From Campylobacterales bacterium (lineage in GTDB: Bacteria; Campylobacterota; Campylobacteria; Campylobacterales; QNZT01): 6,904 nucleotides of DNA. Both the position numbers and the translations under genes were made by a program. The stretch spans positions 1 through 6,904 of the forward strand of contig WGAE01000025.1 in NCBI GenBank assembly GCA_015489185.1, written 5' to 3'. Positions within the stretch are counted from its first letter, which is position 1, and the number at the start of each line of letters is the position of its first letter. Positions 1 through 5,749 of this stretch are shown here, one piece after another. The notes under the pieces were generated by a model. It was given only the letters and a program-made list of their open reading frames with translations, searched no databases and was not told where the DNA came from.

Positions 1-723
1 GACACCGTCCGCCGCAACTTCTGAACCGGCGTTGAATCCGAACCATCCAAACCACAGCAGCATTGCACCCAGTACCGTCAAAACAGGTGAAAAAGGTTTG
101 ATTGCCGCTTTGCCGTAATCTTTTCTTTTACCCAGAATCATTGCCACCACAAAACCTGCAACACCTGCATTGATATGTACAACCGTACCACCGGCAAAGT
201 CCATCTCGCCGAAGTTCAGCGTTTCACCGCCACCCCATGCCCAGTGGGTAATCGGTGCGTATACGACCAGTGTCCAGAGTGCCGCAAAAACAACAAAAGT
301 GGAAAATTTGACCCTTTCGATCATCGAACCGCTGGCGATTGCAACGGTGATCGCAGCAAACGTTCCCTGAAATGCGACAAAAAGCAGCTCAGGAATCGTA
401 CCGCTAAGTGTTTGATCGGTAATACCCGCGAGCATAATTTTACCCGTACCGATGAAGTCACCTGAACCGAACGCAATGCTGTATCCGGCAACGACCCATA
501 CCAGTGTCGCAACCGCATAGGCGATCAAACTCATACCCATTGTATTGAGTACGTTTTTGCTGCGGGTCATACCGCCGTAGAAGAGCGCAAGACCTGCCGG
601 TGTCATCAACATGACAAACGCCGTAGCGACGATCATCCATGCCGTGTCACCCGAGTTGAGCTTGGCATCGTCCGCAAACGCGGCCAGAGGCAAAAGTGCC
701 AACAGTGCAAATATATTTTTCAT
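1..723 (-). CDS. amt: Ammonium transporter, Amt/AmtB family (N-terminal 241 residues, C-terminus beyond window)
   Basis: Inner-membrane channel that moves ammonium/ammonia into the cell, normally a trimer. My translation from the ATG at 723-721 stays open to base 1, giving 241 of the usual 400 or so residues. Residues 1-17 look like a cleavable signal peptide (AFA followed by DD), as in other Gram-negative Amt proteins. Family landmarks follow in order: TPAGLALFYGGM at 41-52 with RSKN after it; AFQGTF near 117-122; SGSMIERVKF at 131-140; DFAGGTVVHINAGVAG at 175-190, carrying the conserved Asp (D175) and first pore His (H183); and WFGWFGFNAGS at 224-234. The second pore His lies in the missing part. 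A Shine-Dalgarno AGGGAGT sits at 735-729. Amt genes are often paired with a PII gene (glnB/glnK); none is on the visible side, so a partner could only lie past base 1. Family assignment is very secure; the substrate is taken from the family. Confidence 0.97.
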   Translation of the reverse strand, partial: MKNIFALLALLPLAAFADDAKLNSGDTAWMIVATAFVMLMTPAGLALFYGGMTRSKNVLNTMGMSLIAYAVATLVWVVAGYSIAFGSGDFIGTGKIMLAGITDQTLSGTIPELLFVAFQGTFAAITVAIASGSMIERVKFSTFVVFAALWTLVVYAPITHWAWGGGETLNFGEMDFAGGTVVHINAGVAGFVVAMILGKRKDYGKAAIKPFSPVLTVLGAMLLWFGWFGFNAGSEVAADGV

Positions 724-757
724 ATATTACTCCCTATAAAATTTTTTTGACACGAAA

Positions 758-763
758 ATTCTA
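758..763 (-). promoter_or_regulatory. Candidate -10 box for the ammonium transporter gene
   Basis: On the minus strand TAGAAT lies 34 bp upstream of the start codon, with AT-rich sequence above it and no clear -35 element. This fits the weak -35 usage of Campylobacterota sigma-70 promoters. It predicts a start near 751 and a leader of about 28 nt. I found no sigma-54 (GG-N10-GC) pattern here, so NtrC-type control is not supported. Confidence 0.4.
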
Positions 764-846
764 CACTAAAATAAGAAGAAGTTATGCTCACGCTTTGATT
801 AAAAATTAGGCAATTATCGATTTTTTTTCAAAAAAGCCGATTATTA

Positions 847-855
847 TGGTAAAAT
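847..855 (+). promoter_or_regulatory. Extended -10 promoter of the chorismate mutase gene
   Basis: TGGTAAAAT is an extended -10 (TGn plus TAAAAT). It predicts transcription starting near 862, a leader of about 21 nt, and then the strong Shine-Dalgarno GGGAGG at 873-878 before the ATG at 883. An eight-T run (821-828) followed by six A lies upstream, the kind of T/A-rich tract common in promoters of this phylum. The same 14-bp block recurs, with one mismatch, in front of the CYTH-CHAD gene. Confidence 0.6.
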
Positions 856-882
856 ACGGTTATTACACAAAAGGGAGGCTTT

Positions 883-1176
883 ATGAAAAAGTGTCATTCA
901 CTTGAAGAGGTGAGAGAAGAGATAGACAAAGTAGACGATCAGATTCTGGAGTTGATTGCAAAAAGAAAAGATTTGGTCAAACAGGCTGCAAATTTCAAAC
1001 ATTCGGTGGAGGAGATCAAGGCAGACGAACGCATCGATCATGTAATCGACCGAGTACGTCATAAGGCGCTGGTACTCGGCGTGTCGCCGAATATGGTGGC
1101 AGATATCTACAAACAGATGATTGATGATATGGTCGAAACGGAGATCGCGCAGTTTCGAAATGCAAAAAACTTCTAA
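883..1176 (+). CDS. Stand-alone chorismate mutase type II (AroQ fold), PchB-like spacing
   Basis: A 97-residue all-helical CM_2 domain protein, the normal size for a free-standing AroQ mutase. It is predicted to convert chorismate to prephenate in the cytoplasm, on the way to phenylalanine and tyrosine. Active-site positions known from E. coli EcCM and Pseudomonas PchB are visible: R11 in EVREEID, R28 in AKRKDLV, K39 in NFKHS, and R50 in DERID. The last catalytic position, Gln in EcCM and PchB, aligns by eye with E87 in the VETEIAQFR segment; yeast chorismate mutase also has Glu there. From recalled PchB sequence it aligns almost without gaps with that isochorismate-pyruvate lyase, so lyase activity cannot be excluded. 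No siderophore or salicylate genes are nearby, which favours plain mutase. It has its own promoter and terminator, so it is a single-gene unit. The start is fixed by GGGAGG four bases before ATG. Confidence 0.9.
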   Translation: MKKCHSLEEVREEIDKVDDQILELIAKRKDLVKQAANFKHSVEEIKADERIDHVIDRVRHKALVLGVSPNMVADIYKQMIDDMVETEIAQFRNAKNF

Positions 1177-1180
1177 AAGC

Positions 1181-1226
1181 GGGAGGCTTTTGGAAAGCTT
1201 CCTCCCCTCTTTCGTATTATTTTTCT
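1181..1226 (+). terminator. Intrinsic terminator after chorismate mutase gene
   Basis: GGGAGG (1181-1186) pairs with CCTCCC (1201-1206). CTTT (1187-1190) pairs with AAAG (1194-1197) around a TGG loop, leaving a 3-nt bulge at 1198-1200. A T-rich tract follows to about 1226. It begins four bases after the stop codon and separates this gene from the next transcription unit. Confidence 0.75.
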
Positions 1227-1252
1227 TCAGTCCAAATTAAATAAGAATATAT

Positions 1253-1258
1253 TATAAT
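1253..1258 (+). promoter_or_regulatory. -10 box (TATAAT) of the propeller protein gene
   Basis: A perfect TATAAT in very AT-rich sequence 29 bp before the ATG at 1288. It predicts a start near 1265 and a leader of about 23 nt, with Shine-Dalgarno AAGGA at 1277-1281. No convincing -35 element is seen. Confidence 0.6.
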
Positions 1259-1287
1259 ACTTTTCAAAAAAGGGATAAGGAATATTA

Positions 1288-2508
1288 ATGTTATCGATGG
1301 TTGGAAAAAGATTTGTCTTCGGCGTGTTGTTTTGCTGTGTCACAGGATTGTACGCGGGTGTTGCGGAAAAAACAGTTACACAGAAAAAAGCAGCGGCACA
1401 GAAACGACACTATGTCAATACGTGGCAGATCGCTTTTGGTGGGGATGATAAGGATATTGCCTACGGCGTCGCGCCGGCGGAGAAGGGTTCCGTGGTGGTT
1501 GTGGGGATGACACGCTCTTACGGACTGGGCAGAGATGATGTGCTGGCGATGAAAATAAATGCCCATGGAAAAGTACTTTGGAAAAAAACCTTCGGACACA
1601 AACGACAGGATATCGCCTATGCGGTGGTTCGTACAACGGACGGTAACTATGTGGCGGTCGGACAGACACGATCTTTCAGCAAGTTGGGGGATCCGGATGT
1701 CTATGCTGTGAAATTCGATACAAACGGGAATTTGATCTGGGAGCGTCATTTTGGCGGAGAGATGCAGGATTTTGCCAAATGTGCCGTTGCGACGGGCGAC
1801 GGCGGTGTATTGCTGGCGGGGGCGAGCGAATCGTTTGGAGACAACTATCTGGATGCCTATATCATCAAAATCGACAAAAACGGAAAAGAGGAGTGGGCGA
1901 AGATTGTCGGCGGGGAGCGTGAAGATGTCGCAAACGGTATCGCTCTGACGACCGACGGCGGTTTTGTCATTGCGGGTGTGACGCAAAGTTACGGTTATCA
2001 AAGCAAAGATTATTACATTGTGCGGTTTGACAAACATGCCAGACAGCGATGGACAAAAGTGTTGGGTGAGGATAGTGACGATATTGCGACAGCAGTCGTG
2101 GCGACTGCGGACGGAAGTTGTGTCGTGACGGGTAAAACCAGAAGTTACGGTTCCAAGCGCAGCGATATTATGGTCATCAAAGTTGCGCCTAACGGTAAAT
2201 TGATCTGGCAGCGTCTTTTCGGATACAAAGAGAAAGAGTGGATGAACGCGATTGTTCCGGGGGATAATGGCGGCTTTATGATGGCGGGACAAACCGATTC
2301 ATTCGGACACGGGAAATTCGATTTTTACATTATGCAACTGGACAAGGAGGGGCATTCACTCTGGGGACCTGTGTACGGGGGTGAACTGAGCGATAAAGCG
2401 TATGCGTTGACACGCACAAATGACGGTAGTTATGTTGTCGTCGGTTCGACAAAGAGTTACGGAAAAGGAAAAGAGGATTTTTTCATCATTAAACTGCAAA
2501 AAAAATAG
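1288..2508 (+). CDS. Exported seven-repeat beta-propeller protein of unknown function
   Basis: A 406-residue protein with an N-terminal signal peptide (basic VGKR at 5-8, hydrophobic 9-23, likely cut near A23 or A26). A polar linker of about 20 residues follows, then seven tandem repeats to the C-terminus. Trp at 46, 98, 151, 203, 255, 307 and 359 marks each repeat, with spacing 52, 53, 52, 52, 52, 52. The blade pattern is W-x4-5-[F/V/L/Y]G, acidic D, alternating hydrophobic strand, DGG or DGS turn, VVxGxTxSYG, then D-x-Y-x-IK-x-D-xx-G. Seven copies of a four-strand motif fit one closed seven-bladed propeller. The pattern resembles the SBBP and delta-60 propeller repeats from memory. No catalytic or metal-binding motif is evident, so a periplasmic or surface binding role is inference. 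No lipobox is present: Phe precedes Cys16. A second ATG at codon 4 (1297) is possible, but the Shine-Dalgarno favours 1288. Confidence 0.85.
   Translation: MLSMVGKRFVFGVLFCCVTGLYAGVAEKTVTQKKAAAQKRHYVNTWQIAFGGDDKDIAYGVAPAEKGSVVVVGMTRSYGLGRDDVLAMKINAHGKVLWKKTFGHKRQDIAYAVVRTTDGNYVAVGQTRSFSKLGDPDVYAVKFDTNGNLIWERHFGGEMQDFAKCAVATGDGGVLLAGASESFGDNYLDAYIIKIDKNGKEEWAKIVGGEREDVANGIALTTDGGFVIAGVTQSYGYQSKDYYIVRFDKHARQRWTKVLGEDSDDIATAVVATADGSCVVTGKTRSYGSKRSDIMVIKVAPNGKLIWQRLFGYKEKEWMNAIVPGDNGGFMMAGQTDSFGHGKFDFYIMQLDKEGHSLWGPVYGGELSDKAYALTRTNDGSYVVVGSTKSYGKGKEDFFIIKLQKK
1423..2508 (+). repeat. Seven tandem ~156-bp coding repeats (propeller blades)
   Basis: The repeat unit is 52 codons (53 in the second), seen as phased Trp codons from codon 46 onward. 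Conservation is strong at protein level (GG, D, DGG, SYG, IK, W), but the DNA copies have diverged clearly. This points to old internal duplications, not recent expansion. Confidence 0.8.
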
Positions 2509-2548
2509 TCCTGTTTGATATCGAGAAACAGGGGTGTCGTCCTGTTTG
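2508..2548. repeat. Direct repeat GTCCTGTTTG x2 flanking its own inverted copy; two alternative hairpins
   Basis: GTCCTGTTTG occurs at 2508-2517 and 2539-2548, and AAACAGG at 2526-2532 complements both. Two mutually exclusive 7-bp stems are possible: 2510-2516 with 2526-2532 (9-nt loop), or 2526-2532 with 2541-2547 (8-nt loop). Neither is followed by a T-run on the plus strand, so a classical terminator for the upstream gene is not seen. On the minus strand the first hairpin is followed by eight T (complement of A 2498-2505), which is terminator-shaped for antisense transcription. Confidence 0.55.
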
Positions 2549-2569
2549 CAGCTGTAAAGTGTAAAGTGT

Positions 2570-2575
2570 TATAAT
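2570..2575 (+). promoter_or_regulatory. -10 box (TATAAT) of dnaG, predicted leaderless start
   Basis: A perfect TATAAT ends six bases before the dnaG ATG. With the usual spacing, transcription would begin at or next to base 2582, the A of the start codon. A weak -35 candidate TTGCAG lies at 2546-2551 with an 18-bp spacer. A tandem heptamer GTAAAGT (2554-2560 and 2561-2567) fills most of that spacer. Confidence 0.6.
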
Positions 2576-2581
2576 CACTTC

Positions 2582-4261
2582 ATGATAGAACAGGAATCGA
2601 TAGAAGCACTCAAAAGCCGGCTCGATATTGTCGATGTAATCGGTAGCTATATCGAATTGAAAAAGGCGGGTGCCAACTTCAAGGCAAACTGCCCTTTTCA
2701 CGGTGAAAAGACTCCTTCGTTCGTTGTCTCTCCCGCCAAACAGATTTACAAATGCTTCGGATGCGGTGCAGGCGGTGATAGTATCAAATTTGTGATGGAG
2801 TATGAAAAACTTACCTATCCCGAAGCGATTGAAAAGCTGGCGTCGCAGTATAACATTTCACTCAGATATACCGAATCGAAACAAAATTTTTCACGTGAAA
2901 AGAAGATTTTCGAAGAACTTAACGACTTTTTTCGCAGAAATCTTGATAATCATGAAGTCGCAAAAAAGTACCTTCATGAGCGGGGTATCTATGAGTCTTC
3001 GATTGAAAAGTTCGAAATCGGATATGCGCCGGAATCTTTTAAAACACTTGAATTTCTGCGTGCAAAAAAGGTGTCGTTTACGGATGCGAAAAATTTCGGT
3101 CTGGTCGGTGTGAACGCGCAAAACGGCAGACCGTATGCCTTTTTCAGAGAACGTATCACTTTTCCCATTTTCACTCCGTCAGGAAAGATTGTTGGCTTTG
3201 GCGGACGTACGATTACAAATCATCCGGCAAAATATATTAACTCTCCCGAATCGAAACTTTTTGATAAATCCCGCCTGCTTTACGGTTACCATAAAGCGAA
3301 AACGACAATTTTACAAAAGGGAGAAATCATCGTCACAGAGGGCTATCTGGATGTGATTATGTTGCATCAGGCGGGATTTACCAATACCGTCGCGACACTT
3401 GGAACCGCATTGACCGCACACCATATTCCGATTCTTACACGCGGTGATCCGAAGGTGATTCTCGCCTATGACGGTGATAAGGCGGGAAGAGCGGCTGCGT
3501 TCAAAGCGGCATCGATGTTGAGTGCCAAAGGCGTGGGTGGCGGCGTGGTACTTTTTGAAGAGGGGATGGACCCCGCGGATATGGTCAAGGCGCACCAGGT
3601 CGACAAGCTCAAAACGCTTTTTAAAAAACCGAAGCCGCATATCGAATTTTGTATCGAAGAGATTGTGCACGGGTTTGATCTGCATGATCCGCTTCAAAAA
3701 GAGCAGGCGTTGCATAAAGCCGACGACTATCTAAAAACGCTTTCTCCGGTTTTGAGAGATGAGTATCGTGGATATGTCGCGGTATTGCTCGGGGTTGATG
3801 AGCGTCTGGTGGCACGCGGGGGAAGAGAAACAGTGCCGACTTTGCAAAATCAGCCTTCAGCCGATAACCTTCGCAGACGAGAGGATATTGCGGAATTGAC
3901 AATGATCAAAACGATCATGAATAATCCGGTACTGCTGGATACGGTTTTCGATATTGTCGGTGCGGAGGTGTTTCGTATACACGGGCATGAGTTCTCTTTG
4001 CTTGCGCAGGAGCAGTTTGATCATCCCGATCTGCTGGGAATCGCGATACGGGATGATATTAAGGAACTGGACGAAGCGTCTCTTAAAAAACAGTTAAGAC
4101 TATTTTTGCTAAAACACTACAATGAATCGTTGCGTATTGTTGCCAGGAATAGGGGACTTGACAGCGAAAAGAAAAATTTTTATCTGCGAAAAATACGAGA
4201 AAACATTCAAAAACTCAAACGGGGGGAGCTGGTAGCCTATGAGAGCTTTGGCGTTGTTTAG
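2582..4261 (+). CDS. dnaG: DNA primase DnaG
   Basis: Synthesises the RNA primers for replication at the fork, acting with the DnaB helicase. At 559 residues it is within the family range. Zinc-binding domain: CPFH (C37, H40) and CFGC (C58, C61), with EKTPSFVVSP between. The RNA-polymerase core carries the basic motif RERITFPIF at 189-197, then GKIVGFGGR. TOPRIM domain: VTEGYLDVIMLHQAG with E253, and AYDGDKAGR with D297 and D299, the metal-binding acidic residues. GMDPAD at 328-333 matches the usual GKDPDE-type motif. Residues from about 430 form the divergent C-terminal helicase-binding region. The ATG at 2582 is the only usable start: in frame upstream there is a stop at 2555-2557 and no start codon between, and the next in-frame Met lies past the zinc domain. 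No Shine-Dalgarno is present. Its last 23 bp overlap the next gene, suggesting coupling. The rpsU-dnaG-rpoD arrangement of gammaproteobacteria is absent. Confidence 0.98.
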   Translation: MIEQESIEALKSRLDIVDVIGSYIELKKAGANFKANCPFHGEKTPSFVVSPAKQIYKCFGCGAGGDSIKFVMEYEKLTYPEAIEKLASQYNISLRYTESKQNFSREKKIFEELNDFFRRNLDNHEVAKKYLHERGIYESSIEKFEIGYAPESFKTLEFLRAKKVSFTDAKNFGLVGVNAQNGRPYAFFRERITFPIFTPSGKIVGFGGRTITNHPAKYINSPESKLFDKSRLLYGYHKAKTTILQKGEIIVTEGYLDVIMLHQAGFTNTVATLGTALTAHHIPILTRGDPKVILAYDGDKAGRAAAFKAASMLSAKGVGGGVVLFEEGMDPADMVKAHQVDKLKTLFKKPKPHIEFCIEEIVHGFDLHDPLQKEQALHKADDYLKTLSPVLRDEYRGYVAVLLGVDERLVARGGRETVPTLQNQPSADNLRRREDIAELTMIKTIMNNPVLLDTVFDIVGAEVFRIHGHEFSLLAQEQFDHPDLLGIAIRDDIKELDEASLKKQLRLFLLKHYNESLRIVARNRGLDSEKKNFYLRKIRENIQKLKRGELVAYESFGVV

Positions 4262-5225
4262 CGGCGGACTCGATAGTATGTTGTCGATCAAACTGATTAC
4301 CGATCAGGGTATCGACGTGACTGCATTGCATATCGATATGGGGTTTGGTGCAACGAAAGACCGGCGTGAAATTTTGAAAAAACGTGCCGCAATGGTCGGT
4401 GCCGATCTGGAAGTGGTCAATATTCGCGAGCAGTTTGTCAGAGAGATACTTTTTGATCCAAAGTACGGATACGGTAAACACTTTAATCCGTGTATCGACT
4501 GTCACGGCAATATGTTCCGTGTCGCAAAAGGATTGTTGCCCAAATATGACGCCAGTTTTATCATTACCGGGGAAGTGGTCGGGCAGCGTCCGATGAGCCA
4601 GCGGGCCGATGCTATCCGTAACGTTACCAGACTTGCCGGAGACGAGGAGGGCGGTATTATATTGCGTCCGATGAGTGCGAAGCTCATGAAACCGACGATT
4701 CCCGAAAAAGAGGGATGGGTCGATCGTGAAAAGCTGCTTGGCATAGAGGGGCGTAACCGGGAAGTGCAGCTGAGATTGGCAAAAGAGTACGGTTTTGAAG
4801 ATTATGAGAGTCCGGGAGGCGGGTGCCTGCTTACGGAAGCATCGTTTGAACAGAAGATCAAAGATGTGATTGCGCATGAAGAGTTTACCGTTGCGGATAT
4901 CGACGTATTGAAAGTAGGACGGCATCTGCGATTGCCCGACGGTGCGAAACTGGTGATCGGGCGTAACAAAGAGGATAACGAAGCGATACGTGCGATTGAA
5001 AACGATAAATTTGTCTTCGCGCGTGCAAACGATATTCCCGGACCGCTGAGCCTGCTTAGCAAAAATGCTACGGATGCAGATAAAACATTGGCGGCACGGT
5101 TGATTTTGACCTACACTAAAACACCTGCAGATCAGGAAGGGAGTGTAACCATTGCGGATGAGGTGATCTGCACCAAACCGTTTGAGAGTAAATCTGTCGC
5201 ACAACAATATTTTGTCGTCAAATAG
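4239..5225 (+). CDS. PP-loop ATPase, predicted tRNA thiouridylase with NFACT-R-like C-terminal region
   Basis: A 328-residue protein probably acting on RNA. Residues 8-13 (SGGLDS) are the PP-loop that binds ATP to adenylate the base; VTALHIDMGF follows as the second strand. PCIDC at 84-88 gives a Cys pair (C85, C88), and GGGC at 193-196 gives a third (C196). A Cys in each half is what thiolases such as MnmA, TtcA and ThiI use for sulfur transfer. RPMSAKLMKPTIPEKEGWVDR (143-163) matches the middle of thiouridylase-like proteins. The C-terminal stretch VGRHLRL and KLVIGRNKEDNE (226-249) looks like the NFACT-R RNA-binding signature GRNxxxN; fusion of PP-loop thiolases to NFACT-R has been described. 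Function in tRNA thiolation is inference; substrate base and sulfur donor are unknown. It is sometimes auto-annotated as argininosuccinate synthase-like because of the PP-loop. It starts inside dnaG with GGGGGGAG at 4221-4228 as ribosome site. From memory, a similar gene follows dnaG in Helicobacter pylori (HP0013). Confidence 0.8.
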   Translation: MRALALFSGGLDSMLSIKLITDQGIDVTALHIDMGFGATKDRREILKKRAAMVGADLEVVNIREQFVREILFDPKYGYGKHFNPCIDCHGNMFRVAKGLLPKYDASFIITGEVVGQRPMSQRADAIRNVTRLAGDEEGGIILRPMSAKLMKPTIPEKEGWVDREKLLGIEGRNREVQLRLAKEYGFEDYESPGGGCLLTEASFEQKIKDVIAHEEFTVADIDVLKVGRHLRLPDGAKLVIGRNKEDNEAIRAIENDKFVFARANDIPGPLSLLSKNATDADKTLAARLILTYTKTPADQEGSVTIADEVICTKPFESKSVAQQYFVVK

Positions 5226-5228
5226 ACC

Positions 5229-5233
5229 GGAGG
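5229..5233 (+). promoter_or_regulatory. Ribosome binding site GGAGG deciding the start at 5239
   Basis: GGAGG lies five bases before the ATG at 5239, just after the stop of the PP-loop gene. The frame is open back to an ATG at 5182, but that start would lie deep in the preceding gene and has no comparable site. Confidence 0.75.
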
Positions 5234-5238
5234 TAAAA

Positions 5239-5406
5239 ATGAGTACATCAGCAGTTTTTATCAGTAGTACGATTGCGATGATCCTGGTTTTGATCGGTAC
5301 GGTGTATGCCGGGTTATATTTTTCGAAAAAATCCGCCGAGCGCAGACGCAAACTTCAGGAGCAGCAGCGACGAAACGATCAAAATAGCAATGAAGTGACT
5401 TCATGA
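5239..5406 (+). CDS. Small single-pass membrane protein, unknown
   Basis: A 55-residue protein that I do not recognise. Residues 5-28 form one hydrophobic transmembrane helix (AVFISSTIAMILVLIGTVYA and onward). They are followed by a highly charged, Arg/Lys/Gln-rich tail (KKSAERRRKLQEQQRR, 30-45) likely to be helical and cytoplasmic by the positive-inside rule. It follows the PP-loop gene after 13 bp and its stop overlaps the next start (ATGA), so it is almost certainly in the dnaG operon. Size and shape resemble small accessory subunits or tethers, but no function can be assigned. Confidence 0.75.
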   Translation: MSTSAVFISSTIAMILVLIGTVYAGLYFSKKSAERRRKLQEQQRRNDQNSNEVTS

Positions 5407-5636
5407 AGCGGACGTTACTCGATCTCTACGGCGCCTGGATACTCTTCTTTCACTATGCCAAATGGCCCATTGTGATCGGTTTGCCGATACTCTATTTTGA
5501 TATGGGATACCGGCATAACATCGTTATGGATATTGTCTGGGGCTATTGCCTGTGGCTGGTGCTGGAGTCGCTGTGGAGAAGGTATGTCCTGCGCCAAAAA
5601 TGCACCTCAAAAGGGTGTGATACAGAGAAAAAATAA
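5403..5636 (+). CDS. Small membrane protein, unknown, translationally coupled
   Basis: A 77-residue protein that I do not recognise. Two hydrophobic segments are visible, about 9-33 (interrupted by K20 and P22) and 39-58 (NIVMDIVWGYCLWLVLESLW). It is rich in Trp and Tyr. The C-terminal tail is basic and carries two Cys (C67 and C72, pattern C-x4-C), which could hold a metal or disulfide, though this is speculation. Its ATG overlaps the preceding TGA (ATGA), a typical coupling junction, and there is no strong Shine-Dalgarno of its own. It ends the operon; no convincing terminator follows before the tRNA promoter 10 bp downstream. Topology is uncertain, since the first segment could be re-entrant. 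Confidence 0.7.
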   Translation: MKRTLLDLYGAWILFFHYAKWPIVIGLPILYFDMGYRHNIVMDIVWGYCLWLVLESLWRRYVLRQKCTSKGCDTEKK

Positions 5637-5644
5637 TCTTTTTT

Positions 5645-5653
5645 TGCTATAAT
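5645..5653 (+). promoter_or_regulatory. Extended -10 promoter of tRNA-Ala
   Basis: TGCTATAAT is a perfect extended -10 preceded by a T-run (5639-5645). It predicts transcription starting near 5660, about 12 nt before the mature tRNA 5' end at 5672, giving a short leader for RNase P to remove. Confidence 0.7.
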
Positions 5654-5671
5654 CATATCCGTTTGAAAAAG

Positions 5672-5747
5672 GGGCCCTTAGCTCAGCTGGGAGAGCGCCA
5701 CGCTGGCAGCGTGGAGGTCACCGGTTCGATCCCGGTAGGGTCCACCA
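5672..5747 (+). tRNA. tRNA-Ala (anticodon GGC)
   Basis: A 76-nt cloverleaf with encoded CCA. Acceptor stem GGGCCCT (5672-5678) pairs with AGGGTCC (5737-5743), with one G-T pair. D stem GCTC/GAGC. Anticodon stem CCACG (5698-5702) pairs with CGTGG (5710-5714); the loop CTGGCAG puts GGC at 5705-5707, reading GCC and GCU. T arm ACCGG-TTCGATC-CCGGT (5720-5736). Discriminator A at 5744, CCA at 5745-5747. The alanine identity pair G3-U70 is present (G5674 with T5741), which confirms alanine independently of the anticodon. Confidence 0.98.
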
Positions 5748-5749
5748 TT

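Noticed and set aside
724..882. Sigma-54/NtrC promoter or riboswitch ahead of the ammonium transporter gene
   Set aside because: No GG-N10-GC pattern was found, and no structured conserved leader; only a TAGAAT -10 candidate and AT-rich tracts are seen.
1330..1341. Possible lipoprotein lipobox in the propeller protein (VLFCC)
   Set aside because: The residue before the Cys is Phe, where Gly, Ala or Ser is required; a signal peptidase I site near A23-A26 fits better.
1291..2292. 333-codon open frame on the minus strand opposite the propeller gene
   Set aside because: It is the antisense shadow of the repeats, with His/Arg-rich low-complexity translation, no family motif and no ribosome site; the plus strand has a signal peptide and phased blades.
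5182..5238. Longer start for the 55-residue membrane protein
   Set aside because: This start lies inside the preceding gene without a ribosome site, while GGAGG stands five bases before the ATG at 5239.
4215..5351. 378-codon open frame on the minus strand
   Set aside because: It lies opposite the PP-loop gene and crosses several gene borders; its translation shows no domain, whereas the plus frame has clear catalytic motifs.
5602..5645. Hairpin GCACC/GGTGT followed later by a T-run as an operon terminator
   Set aside because: The stem is only four or five pairs with wobbles, lies inside the coding region, and the T-run is 20 bases away; the T-run is better explained as part of the tRNA promoter.
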